This document shows positions 1 to 8,316 of a stretch of DNA of 41,419 nt, piece after piece. The notes under the pieces are model-generated. The model ran no database searches and was not told the DNA's origin. It saw only the letters and a list, made by a program, of their open reading frames with translations. Position 1 is the first letter of the stretch. Each line of letters starts with the position of its first letter. Source of the stretch: Flavobacteriales bacterium (GTDB lineage: Bacteria; Bacteroidota; Bacteroidia; Flavobacteriales_D; Sanyastnellaceae). The stretch lies in NCBI GenBank assembly GCA_029238785.1, contig JAQWFN010000055.1:1-41419 (forward strand), read 5' to 3'. The translations under genes were made by a program, and so were the position numbers.

Positions 1-85
1 GAGCTTCCTTAGAAGGCAATTCTCCCGAAAGGTACTTGCGAATTTCTTCAGCGGATACGGTATTATTTTGTGCTTCTGATTTCAT
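1..85 (-). CDS. N-terminus of probable anti-sigma-like / sigma-operon protein (partial)
   Basis: Only the first 28 codons lie in the window; the gene runs off the left edge. It opens with ATG at 85-83, overlapping the TGA of the sigma factor by four bases (ATGA), so translation is probably coupled. The visible peptide contains SAEEIRKYLSGELPSKEA. From memory, this resembles the amphipathic 'YLxGELSxKEMHALE' N-terminus common in Bacteroidota proteins encoded directly after ECF sigma factors, which often act as membrane anti-sigma or TonB-linked partners. Position after the sigma gene supports an anti-sigma or regulated-output role, but the functional part is outside the window. Confidence 0.6.
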   Translation of the reverse strand, partial: MKSEAQNNTVSAEEIRKYLSGELPSKEA

Positions 86-636
86 CGTTTTTCAAGCATT
101 AGCTGCAAGTTTCGTTTGCCGTTTTGAATGTAACTCTTCACTTTTTTCAAGTCAAAACCGGTACGTTCAACAATTTCTTGGTAACACAATTCGTCCAAGT
201 AAAAGAGCTGAATACAAGTGGCTTGATGTGGTTTCAATTGACTCAAGGCACCTTCCATTTCGAGCAATTTTTCTTCGAGCTGAACCTTTTGCGCTACTTC
301 GTCTGCACTCTTATCTTCGAGTTCTTTGATGATTTCTTGCGGACCCCTTTTCTTTCGCAATTGCATCAGGCATTGGTTCTTCACCACCACATAAAGCCAG
401 GGTTTGAACTGCTGCACGTCCTTCACGAGGAGCTCTTTCAAGAGTTTTTCGAAGACTTGCATTACGATATCGTCTGCATCGCTCGTGTTTTTTAAATACT
501 TCATTGCCGTACCAAATGCCAAATGGGCATGCCTTTCATAAAGCACACCCACCAGCTTTTTATCTTGGTTTTCACGATAGGCCACAATCAGGGCTTCATC
601 GCTCAATGAGTTGATATTTTTTCTTCTTCCTATCAA
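82..636 (-). CDS. ECF-type RNA polymerase sigma-70 factor
   Basis: The 184-residue product has the usual two-domain ECF layout. Region 2 lies around residues 25-95 (YERHAHLAFGTAMKYLKN, then the acidic DADDIVMQVFEKLL segment). Region 4 lies around 130-180 (LKPHQATCIQLFYLDELCYQ, then a helix-turn-helix ending KSYIQNGKRNLQLML). Length is normal for the family. The start is TTG at 636-634, overlapping the upstream TGA as TTGA; no in-frame ATG exists before region 2, so a coupled TTG start is the best choice. It lies between a plug-domain protein and a putative anti-sigma gene, pointing to an envelope-signalling operon. Target promoters cannot be told from the sequence. Confidence 0.9.
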   Translation of the reverse strand: MIGRRKNINSLSDEALIVAYRENQDKKLVGVLYERHAHLAFGTAMKYLKNTSDADDIVMQVFEKLLKELLVKDVQQFKPWLYVVVKNQCLMQLRKKRGPQEIIKELEDKSADEVAQKVQLEEKLLEMEGALSQLKPHQATCIQLFYLDELCYQEIVERTGFDLKKVKSYIQNGKRNLQLMLEKR

Positions 637-1355
637 GGTTGGCTAGCAATCCATTCGTTGTAAAGGTCAAAATAATTTTTCGATTCAATCACAATAACAC
701 CTCCAGTGAGATCTCCATACTTAGCAGGCACTCCACCGGTGTAAACCGAAATCGACCCAATTCCACTGGCCGGTAAGCTCCGAAAATTTCCGGTGATTTT
801 CATCCCATCAACCATATATTGAACGGCATTTGATCGAGAACCGCGGAAATACAGTTCTCTTCCGTCGGCACTGGAACTTACTCCAGCAGTCATGGTGGTA
901 ACAATGGCTTGGATGTTTCGTTTTGCCGGGCTGTTTTTGATCATGTCCGCAGTTACCGTGATTTTCGAAGCCTCTTCTGGGTCGATGAGGGGCACCGTGT
1001 AAGTAATGATCTCGATTTCCGGACCCATAAACGTGGCCACTTCCATGCTTTGATTTTTCACGTAAGTGATTTGATCTGGATCAACGCGAACACTGGTAAT
1101 TTCTTTGCTCACATAACCTATAAAGGAGATGTTGAGGTTGTAAATTCCAGCTTTGAGGGGCTTGATGATGAACTGACCATCAATGTCGGTCATGGCGCCA
1201 ATTTGCTGCTCGCCGGCGGTCACAAATACATTCGCTCCAATGAGTGCTTGATTGTTCTCGTCAAACACTTTTCCTCTGATTTCCCCAAAGGTGCTTTGTG
1301 CGTTGCTCAATACTCCAATGAGGAGAAAGGCGATAATACTAAGTGCATTTTTCAT
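633..1355 (-). CDS. Secreted carboxypeptidase-regulatory-like / TonB plug domain protein without a barrel
   Basis: The 240-residue product starts with a signal peptide (MKNALSIIAFLLIGVLSNAQ). A CarboxypepD_reg-like beta-sandwich follows at about residues 25-105 (GEIRGKVFDENNQALIGANV, LKAGIYNLNISFIGY). A TonB-receptor plug-like domain occupies about 140-230 (VTADMIKNSPAKRNIQAIV, LYFRGSRSNAVQYMVDGMKI, SISVYTGGVPAKYGDLTGGV). It ends right after the plug with no outer-membrane barrel, so it cannot itself be a transporter. The ATG at 1355 is chosen because the signal peptide begins there; the open frame runs on to 1496 without a plausible start. The end overlaps the sigma start by four bases. Known full-length SusC/FecA-type receptors carry these two domains ahead of a roughly 600-residue barrel; a stand-alone version in a sigma operon suggests signalling or partner-protein function (inference). 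Confidence 0.82.
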   Translation of the reverse strand: MKNALSIIAFLLIGVLSNAQSTFGEIRGKVFDENNQALIGANVFVTAGEQQIGAMTDIDGQFIIKPLKAGIYNLNISFIGYVSKEITSVRVDPDQITYVKNQSMEVATFMGPEIEIITYTVPLIDPEEASKITVTADMIKNSPAKRNIQAIVTTMTAGVSSSADGRELYFRGSRSNAVQYMVDGMKITGNFRSLPASGIGSISVYTGGVPAKYGDLTGGVIVIESKNYFDLYNEWIASQP

Positions 1356-1512
1356 AAGATGATTTTTAAAGTTTCTTGAAGCGGTTCTCACCAAGAGGAT
1401 GCAAGACAAATCATCATTCCACAAAAAAAAATGAACATTTCTAAAAAAGATTGCTCTCATACAACCATTGCTTGGTTTTATTAGTCTTTTGGACACTACA
1501 ATACTTCTAATT

Positions 1513-4500
1513 ATGAATCACTTACGTTTATTAAGCGCTTTCATCTGCTTGCTTTTTGTGAATGTTGCCCTTGCACACGGACCAAGATCTTCTTTTGAAT
1601 TCATTGAAAATCAGTCGCAATGGAATGATTTAGTGCACTTTAGAGCAAGAATGGGAGGGAGTAGTGTTTTTCTAGAAAAGCACGCTTTCACCTGGAGTTT
1701 GATTCATCCAGAAGATTTGCTTTTGGTGCACGACGCTCAACAATTAACACCAGAAGAACAAGCAAACGTCTTGCTTAGGGGTCACGCCTATAAGGTGAAT
1801 TTTCTCGGGGCGAATGAAAATACAAGCTTAAGTGGGGAAGAAGAGAAGTCGCATTACTACAACTTCTTCATTGGTGATGATGAAAGCAAATGGGCTTCAA
1901 AAGTACCTGCTTTCGGTGCGGTGAAGTATGAATCACTTTGGGATGGGATTGGAATGCGTGTGTACAACAGCTCAAGCCATTTTAAATATGACTTTTTAGT
2001 AGCGCCTGGCGCAGATGCAAGTCAAGTGCGTTTTGAATATGAAGGAATCGATGCAGTAACGCTTGTTGATGGCGACCTCCGCTTTGAAACCAATGCAGGT
2101 ACCATCATCGAACAAGCGCCTTTCGCTTACCAAATGAACGGAACAAGCATGGAAGAGGTGCTTTGTCATTACACTTTGGTGAACGGTGAGGTGGGTTTTG
2201 TTTTTCCTGAGGGTTATGACCAGTCGCGATTGCTTACCATAGACCCCATCGTTATTGCAAGTACGCTTTCGGGAAGTGACGGTGCAAGTAATTACGGACA
2301 CTGTGCAGCTTTCGATATTGCTGGAAATATTTATACCGGTGCCATTGCCTTCGGTGCCGGGTATCCAACTACTACTGGAGCGTTTCAGGAAGCATTCTCT
2401 CCTGGAGGTGGTTTTGGAGTTGATATCGCTTTGAGCAGGCTGAATCCCGACGGTACAGATCTTATCTACGCCACTTTCTTAGGTGGAGATGGTGGAGATT
2501 ACCCGCACTCACTCATCATCAACGATCAAGGGGAACTGTACGTTTATGGTTCAACGGACTCGCAGAATTATCCTACTTCTGCTAGTGCCTATGACGACAC
2601 AGCAAATGGAGGCATTGATATTGTTATTAGTCGCTTCAACACCGATGGAACAGCCCTCCTCGGATCAACTTATGTGGGTGGTTCTGGAACGGATGGACGA
2701 AATCAATTTTCAAACAATTACGGCGACCAATACCGTGGAGAGATTTTCTTAACCCAAGACGGCTTGCCCGTTGTTGCATCTAATACAGCGAGTGATAACT
2801 TTCCAACTTCGATTGGTGCTTATCAAACGAGCTACGGTGGTGGTGGTCAGGACGCTGCCGGACTCAAATTCAATGCTTCTTTAAGCAACCTCTTGTGGTC
2901 GAGCTACTTCGGTAGTACTGGTGATGACGTTGGTTTAGGTATTAGAACTGCGGAAAACGGCGACATTGTGATTTGCGGTACAGGAGGGGCTGGTTTACCA
3001 ACAACTGCGGGCAGTTATCAAGCTGCTCTAGCGGGAGACCGAGATGGATTTATTGCGCGATTTAATGGCGCAGGGAACACCGTTATTGCTTGTACTTATT
3101 TTGGTACTGATGCACTAGATCAATGCTTCTTTATTGATTTGGATAATGATGAAGATGTTTGGGTTTACGGACAATCAGCGGGAGACATGCCCATCATAGG
3201 TGATGTGTTTAATCAGCCAGAAGGCTCGCTTTTTGTAACGAAATTTAATGGAGCTTTGAGTAATGTTGAGGTATCCAGTCGAATTGGTGAAGCCAGCTTT
3301 TTTGGCGGATCAGCTGCGGTTCCTGTAGCCTTTTTGGTTGATCGTTGTGACAATATTTACATCAGTGGCTATAGCGCACAAAATGGACTGCCCATCACAG
3401 ACGATGCGGTTTACGATAATGGGGGATTTTACCTTGCGGCATTTGGTATAGACATTTCAACACTGGAATTTGGAACTTACTACCCCTCCAATCACGTGGA
3501 TGGTGGAACTTCTCGTTTTGATAAGAATGGTATTGTTTACCAAGGGGTATGCTCTGGTGGCGATTTCCCAACCAACGCAGATGCTTGGGGGCCGGTTCAA
3601 AATACCGGTTGGGACATCGGGGTTTTTAAAATGGACTTTGAAGTGTCAGGAGTTAATGCCAGTTTAACGGCAAGTGCAGAAGCCTTGAACGGTTGCGCTC
3701 CACACAACGTGGATTTTCAAAACTATTCGGTAGGAAACATTTTTGAATGGGACTTCGGCGATGGGTCTCCTGTTTCTAATGAATTCGAACCCTCACATGA
3801 GTTTACAGAACCAGGTGTTTATGAGGTGCGTTTGATCTCTAGTGATGAGTTCTCATGCAACCTTGCAGATACGGCTTATATCGACATTCAAGTAAGTGTG
3901 CCAACGGATTTTCAGGCTTCATTTACGACCACCTTGAACTGTGAAGACTTGAGCATCACTACACAAAACGAAACAGGTGTAGATTGGTTAGACTACACTT
4001 GGGACATGGGCGACGGCACCATTCTAGAAGGTGTTGATGTTACTCACTTTTACGAAGAGGAAGGAGATTACACCATCACCCTATCTGCTGTAGATAACGG
4101 TTGTGAAGGAGATGATGAGGCTACCCAAGATGTGAGCATTGTTGGCGCCGTTCAAGCAGAAATTGCAGCAAGCGAATCAGAAGGCTGCGGTGAATTGGAA
4201 GTTAATTTCACCAATACAAGCAACGGCTTAACTTACGAATGGAATTTTGGCGATGGTAGTGAGCTTGTGTCACTGGAAGAACCAACACACATTTTTACCG
4301 GACCAAATACCTTCCAAGTACAACTCGTTGCCTTTCACCCAGAAAGCTGCAACCTGAGCGACACCACTTACCTCGAAGTTAACGTTGGGGCGCTTCAAGT
4401 GCTTGAATCAGACTTCGCCCTCTTCCAAAGCGATTGTGAAACTTTAGAGGTAACGGGAGAGGAAAATGCCATTGGCGAAAACCTAACGTTCTCGTGGAAC

Positions 4501-5844
4501 ATGGGCGATGGGACACTTTACGACACGCCAAACATTGTTCATCAATACGACGCAACTGGCTTGTACAACGTTACCCTCGTGGTGGCAGATGAGCTTTGTG
4601 ATATTGAAGCTACGAGCAACCTGGATGTGAACGTACAAAACGAAGTAACGGCTCAAATTGGCAATGATGAGTTGTCGGCTTGCAACCCCTTCAATGTAGA
4701 ATTCATGAACCAAAGTGCAGGAAGCAGTTTTACCTGGGATTTTGGCGATGGAAGCCCTACTTATGAAGGCCAGTTTGCATCTCACGAATATGCTGAAGCA
4801 GGGAATTATACGGTAACCTTGATTGTGGAAGGCACAGGAGCATGCGAAGGTTTAGACGTCACCACCATCGATGTGGAAGTGATTCAAACGCCTACCATTA
4901 CTTCTATTTTTGAGTTGAACCAAATTGGTGCTTGCGAAAGCCTTGAAATTGAAACCAATAATTTGAGTGTTGGAGACAATTTGGTCTACCAATGGATCAT
5001 CGAGAACGACGTGTATAATGATGAAAACACCAGTCACACCTTCAATGGTGCCGGCACTTATTCAGTGCAACTCAATATTTCAGAACCGGTGTGTAATACC
5101 ACCAGTACTTCAAGTCAGGAAATCGAAGTGGTTCCGGGCATTGACTTCAATTTCCCGCCAGACCAGCCTTTGTGTTATTATGAAGATGGAATTCAGCTGA
5201 TGAGCGGCATCGACCCAAATGCAGCAGTGGAGTGGTCTACCGGAGAAACGAGTCACGAAATTTATGTCACCGAACCGGGCGACTATTTAATTACGGCCAC
5301 AGTAAATAATTGCACTGATATTGATGGAATTACTGTTTACCCCGTTCAGAAAGTAGATGCAGATAATGAAATTACTACTTGTGAAGGAACTCAGGCGAGG
5401 CTGGAGGTGCCCTACGCTGAAAGCAGCAATGTTGAGTGGTGTGATGGAGAAGGTGTGGAGTTCATTTATGTTGATGAACCCGGCTCGTATTGCTATACCT
5501 TCAGAGATGAGTTTGGCTGTTTGCAAGACGGAAGCATTGAGGTAGTTCATATTGATCGCGAAGCGCGCATTTTTATTCCGAACAGCTTCACCCCAAATAA
5601 CGATGGTATTAATGATGTTTTCAAACCAGAAGGCGAAGGTTTTAGCGAGTACAAATTGACGGTTTGGAACAGATGGGGAGAGTTGGTTTTCGAAAGCCTG
5701 CAAGCCGATGAGTTTTGGAACGGGAACCACCAAGGTGGTGAGTATTTTGTTCAGGACGGTTTGTATAATTTCAGAATGGAGTATCAGTCGACTTGCGATT
5801 CTGAGACCAAGATCAAGACCGGCTTTGTTAATGTGTTGAGGTAG
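1513..5844 (+). CDS. Secreted PKD-repeat protein with T9SS type B (gliding-motility) sorting domain
   Basis: The 1443-residue product begins with a signal peptide (MNHLRLLSAFICLLFVNVALA); the ATG at 1513 is preferred over the upstream in-frame ATG at 1468 for that reason. Residues about 29-240 match the N-terminal domain often found before SBBP repeats (DUF7948-like; FIENQSQWNDLVHFRAR). About 245-700 hold SBBP-like beta-propeller repeats with recurring YPTTTGAFQ/FPTSIGAYQ segments. Five clear PKD domains and one degenerate copy follow at about 715-1205 (WDFGDGS, WDMGDGT, WNFGDGS, WNMGDGT, WDFGDGS). Residues 1352-1443 form the type B sorting domain (FIPNSFTPNNDGINDVF, KLTVWNRWGELVF). It should be exported by Sec, then by T9SS, and stay surface-linked or be released. 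The ligand is unknown. Confidence 0.92.
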   Translation: MNHLRLLSAFICLLFVNVALAHGPRSSFEFIENQSQWNDLVHFRARMGGSSVFLEKHAFTWSLIHPEDLLLVHDAQQLTPEEQANVLLRGHAYKVNFLGANENTSLSGEEEKSHYYNFFIGDDESKWASKVPAFGAVKYESLWDGIGMRVYNSSSHFKYDFLVAPGADASQVRFEYEGIDAVTLVDGDLRFETNAGTIIEQAPFAYQMNGTSMEEVLCHYTLVNGEVGFVFPEGYDQSRLLTIDPIVIASTLSGSDGASNYGHCAAFDIAGNIYTGAIAFGAGYPTTTGAFQEAFSPGGGFGVDIALSRLNPDGTDLIYATFLGGDGGDYPHSLIINDQGELYVYGSTDSQNYPTSASAYDDTANGGIDIVISRFNTDGTALLGSTYVGGSGTDGRNQFSNNYGDQYRGEIFLTQDGLPVVASNTASDNFPTSIGAYQTSYGGGGQDAAGLKFNASLSNLLWSSYFGSTGDDVGLGIRTAENGDIVICGTGGAGLPTTAGSYQAALAGDRDGFIARFNGAGNTVIACTYFGTDALDQCFFIDLDNDEDVWVYGQSAGDMPIIGDVFNQPEGSLFVTKFNGALSNVEVSSRIGEASFFGGSAAVPVAFLVDRCDNIYISGYSAQNGLPITDDAVYDNGGFYLAAFGIDISTLEFGTYYPSNHVDGGTSRFDKNGIVYQGVCSGGDFPTNADAWGPVQNTGWDIGVFKMDFEVSGVNASLTASAEALNGCAPHNVDFQNYSVGNIFEWDFGDGSPVSNEFEPSHEFTEPGVYEVRLISSDEFSCNLADTAYIDIQVSVPTDFQASFTTTLNCEDLSITTQNETGVDWLDYTWDMGDGTILEGVDVTHFYEEEGDYTITLSAVDNGCEGDDEATQDVSIVGAVQAEIAASESEGCGELEVNFTNTSNGLTYEWNFGDGSELVSLEEPTHIFTGPNTFQVQLVAFHPESCNLSDTTYLEVNVGALQVLESDFALFQSDCETLEVTGEENAIGENLTFSWNMGDGTLYDTPNIVHQYDATGLYNVTLVVADELCDIEATSNLDVNVQNEVTAQIGNDELSACNPFNVEFMNQSAGSSFTWDFGDGSPTYEGQFASHEYAEAGNYTVTLIVEGTGACEGLDVTTIDVEVIQTPTITSIFELNQIGACESLEIETNNLSVGDNLVYQWIIENDVYNDENTSHTFNGAGTYSVQLNISEPVCNTTSTSSQEIEVVPGIDFNFPPDQPLCYYEDGIQLMSGIDPNAAVEWSTGETSHEIYVTEPGDYLITATVNNCTDIDGITVYPVQKVDADNEITTCEGTQARLEVPYAESSNVEWCDGEGVEFIYVDEPGSYCYTFRDEFGCLQDGSIEVVHIDREARIFIPNSFTPNNDGINDVFKPEGEGFSEYKLTVWNRWGELVFESLQADEFWNGNHQGGEYFVQDGLYNFRMEYQSTCDSETKIKTGFVNVLR

Positions 5845-6200
5845 GCTATAAAAAGTTGGCGAATGCGAGAGGTCGAATAGGAGGAGGAAGAACTGATTTA
5901 AGTCGCGAACGTAAGGGTCTCTTCGCTTAAAGACGGGCTTTGTTCCCTATTAAACGCAACTTGGCCCTCGCGGGCCCCACCCTAGACCCCCACCCCCGCC
6001 TGCCATCCAGCATTTCGAAGATAGGATGCAAGCGTCTTGCTTTGCAAGCTTTTCCAGCTGCATTTTGTAGATGATTACCCTCACTTTGTAAATGAATCAA
6101 AGCCCTCAAGCACAAAACAAAACTCGCTGCAAAACAAGGCCTCATTTCAAACAAAACAAGCACAAGAAATCAAGAGCGAAAAATTAATTGAAAGCAGGTG
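5845..6200. other. Convergent intergenic region, no gene seen
   Basis: This 356-base gap separates the plus-strand PKD protein from the minus-strand EnvC-like gene. Short open frames here have no start context or recognisable product. It holds the C-rich hairpin element listed at 5950-5999. A weak inverted repeat lies around 5897-5931 (GCGAA at 5905-5909 with TTCGC at 5922-5926). A small hairpin lies at 6036-6048 (CTTGC-TTT-GCAAG followed by CTTTT) that could serve as a weak plus-strand terminator. The right-hand third is A-rich with repeated CAAAACA words. No tRNA fold was recognised. Confidence 0.6.
5950..5999 (+). repeat. C-rich hairpin element, copy 1
   Basis: About 50 bases in the order TTAAAC, a short spacer, TGGCCC-TCGC-GGGCC (5-bp stem GGCCC/GGGCC with a 4-base loop), then a C-rich tail ending in CGC. 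A second copy at 41321-41370 keeps the same order and orientation, about 42 identical of 52 aligned columns by eye. It lies about 100 bases after the stop of the upstream plus-strand gene. It is far more GC-rich than the surrounding sequence. Function unknown; a dispersed REP-like element or an RNA 3'-end structure are both possible. Confidence 0.6.
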
Positions 6201-7397
6201 CTACTTTACAATCCAACTCATGGGATTCTGAGGAGTTCCACCAGTAGCGGTGATTTTCCAAATCTCTAAGTGAGCCACCGACTTCCCGTTTTCTGAAAGC
6301 ACCTTGCCAATGGCTTGGCGAGCATTCACCGTGTCGCCTTTCTTTAAACTTACGTTCTTTAAACCGGTGTAAACGGTTTTGTAAGCCCCGTGGGTGATAA
6401 TGACGTTCTGACCAGCGCCCGGGATATTAAAAACAGATGTTACCGTGCCACCGAAAATGGCCATTACCGCTGCATCAGCCTCTGTGGCAATGTCAATTCC
6501 TTTACTATCAATGGTAATTCCGGCAAGAGTAGGGTGGGCTTGTTGTCCGAATCGACGAGTAATTACCCCACGTGCAACAGGCCATGGGAGCTGTCCTTTG
6601 TTCTTCTCAAAGTTTTGGGAGATGATCACACCTTCCGGACTAAGTGCGTATTTCCCGTCGTTGGCCTTGCGCTCACCAGCAAGTTCCAAAGCAATCATTT
6701 CTTCAATTTTCTTGTTGATGCGCTGACGCTCTCGTTCTTGCTCTTGCTGTTGGGCTTTTAATTCTCCTTCTTGTTGCTGAAGCTGGCTGAGGCTTTTTTG
6801 CTGCTTTTCCTTGTCTTTGGCAAGTTGTTCTTTTTCTAAGGCTTGTTGTTCTGCCAAGCTTGTTTTCTCGAGCTTATCGGCTTCTAAGGCGCTTATTGTG
6901 TTGTGAAGCTCAATTTGGGTTTCCTCGATTTCTTCGGCCTGTTCTTTTCTAACTTCGCTATAATTCTGGATGATTTTGAAACGCTTGTAAGCTTGATTGA
7001 AGTCGTCTGCTGAGAAGATATACATCAATGCGTCGTGTGACTTCTGGTTCTTATACGCTTGCTGAATCATCAAAGCATATTCTTGCTTCATGGCTGCAAT
7101 GCGCTCTTCTAAGATTTGAATGTCTCCTTCGCGAAGCAAAATCTCCTCATCAATGTTTTTTACCTCACGTTGCATGTTGCTCAATAACTGCTCGCGATAG
7201 CTGATTTGCTGTTTGAGGATGAGCATCTGCTGATTAACGCCCGCCTTCGAATTTTGATTTTCGGTGATGAGCTTTTTGGTTAACTCAAGCCGACGATTGA
7301 GCTCGTCTCGCTTTTTCTGGAGTTCGGTCTTACTCTGAGCAAAACCAGCAGTACCCAAGGCAATCGCCATGAAAAGAAAGCAAGCTCTAAGTAGCAT
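6201..7397 (-). CDS. EnvC-like murein hydrolase activator (coiled coil plus degenerate LytM/M23 domain)
   Basis: The 398-residue product has a signal peptide (MLLRACFLFMAIALGTAGFA), a long glutamine/lysine/glutamate-rich coiled coil at about residues 22-250, and a C-terminal LytM/M23 fold at about 280-398 (GVITRRFGQQ, GIDIAT, VIITHGAYKTVYTGL, AHLEIWK, PMSWIVK). Zinc-ligand positions are degraded: the usual HxGxD site reads SKGID and the HxH near the end reads VAH. In the family this marks EnvC/NlpD-type activators that switch on amidases rather than cutting peptidoglycan. The ATG at 7397 leaves one base after the TAA of the DUF4292 gene, so the pair is coupled. It is the last gene of the dut operon. 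Periplasmic role in cell separation is inferred. Confidence 0.88.
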   Translation of the reverse strand: MLLRACFLFMAIALGTAGFAQSKTELQKKRDELNRRLELTKKLITENQNSKAGVNQQMLILKQQISYREQLLSNMQREVKNIDEEILLREGDIQILEERIAAMKQEYALMIQQAYKNQKSHDALMYIFSADDFNQAYKRFKIIQNYSEVRKEQAEEIEETQIELHNTISALEADKLEKTSLAEQQALEKEQLAKDKEKQQKSLSQLQQQEGELKAQQQEQERERQRINKKIEEMIALELAGERKANDGKYALSPEGVIISQNFEKNKGQLPWPVARGVITRRFGQQAHPTLAGITIDSKGIDIATEADAAVMAIFGGTVTSVFNIPGAGQNVIITHGAYKTVYTGLKNVSLKKGDTVNARQAIGKVLSENGKSVAHLEIWKITATGGTPQNPMSWIVK

Positions 7398-7398
7398 C

Positions 7399-8316
7399 TT
7401 ATATGTTTGTTTTTCGCTCAAAATCTTTCGGAATCTCAAAAGGGAAGTCGTACTCTTTGCTGGTTTTAATGCGGTTGATCTCCATCTGTAAAGTCTGAGA
7501 TGCCGTTAAAGAACTAATGATCAAACGGGTAATTTCTGGATAGGATTGCCCTTCAATGGTTTTGAAGTTTTCGTGCTCCACAATTACGGATCTTCTGTAA
7601 TACAAGTCATCGAAAACACTGCGCTCGAGTCGATAATCAATGCCATCAAACCAATATCGTTTCACCAATAAATCTTCCTCATCAGTGCGCTTCTTGATGC
7701 GTTGGTAGCGTTTGTAATCCAAATCTACCTCCAAAGAATCGTCGGGCTCGACGTCTTTCTCGTCTGTACCCACTACTTTTTTCAGTTTGCGGTTGTATTT
7801 AGAGATCAACATGTACTGCTGATCGTCGATGCGCGATTTGTACTTGTCTTCACCCTGCTCCAAACCAATGGCGTTTCCAACAAGGAGGTTCTGAACCATT
7901 TCAAAGTCAATGTCGGTTTGCGCCATTTCCGTGAGCATGGAAAAATCACCCAAATAATAATACTTATCTCCAGGCACCTTACTCAAGAGCTTTAAGGAGT
8001 CTGGGGTAATTACCAAGCGTGCCACTTCTACACCAAGAGCTGGAGAAATGCTCACCCAAATAATGCTGTCTTTTCTAATACGTATGTTGGCTTTAAAAGA
8101 GGTTTTCTTCTCGCCGTCATCGAGGTCGGCAGAAACCTTTAAACCAAGCCACTCAAAGTCGAAGTAATTCTCCGCATACTTGTTGAGAATGGCTCCAGAG
8201 CTTTTGTTTTTAAGCGGCTTTCCTTTCGATACCCTTCGCTGATTGCTGCACGAAGCAAGCAAAACCACCGAAAGGAGGAAGGAAATGAAGAAGTATGTTT
8301 TCTGCTTATTCAGCAT
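7399..8316 (-). CDS. DUF4292 lipoprotein (LolB-like fold candidate)
   Basis: The 305-residue product has a lipoprotein signal peptide with lipobox LASC (Cys23), followed by a basic, Ser-rich linker. The body (about residues 45-300) contains features I associate with DUF4292: the opening WLGLKVSADLDDGEKKTSF, then ANIRIRKDSIIWVSISPALG, then ARLVITPDSLKLL and DKYYYLGDF, and later EITRLIISSLTASQTLQMEI. The paired beta-strand style suits a LolA/LolB-like half-barrel that could carry lipids or lipoproteins; that is family-level inference. The ATG at 8316 is chosen over the one at 8334 because the signal peptide starts there. It overlaps the end of the TPR gene by 11 bases. The conserved pairing with an EnvC-like gene points to envelope assembly. 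Confidence 0.82.
   Translation of the reverse strand: MLNKQKTYFFISFLLSVVLLASCSNQRRVSKGKPLKNKSSGAILNKYAENYFDFEWLGLKVSADLDDGEKKTSFKANIRIRKDSIIWVSISPALGVEVARLVITPDSLKLLSKVPGDKYYYLGDFSMLTEMAQTDIDFEMVQNLLVGNAIGLEQGEDKYKSRIDDQQYMLISKYNRKLKKVVGTDEKDVEPDDSLEVDLDYKRYQRIKKRTDEEDLLVKRYWFDGIDYRLERSVFDDLYYRRSVIVEHENFKTIEGQSYPEITRLIISSLTASQTLQMEINRIKTSKEYDFPFEIPKDFERKTNI

Noticed and set aside
1468-1512. Start of the PKD protein at ATG 1468
   Set aside because: It would put 15 extra residues before an otherwise standard signal peptide starting at 1513.
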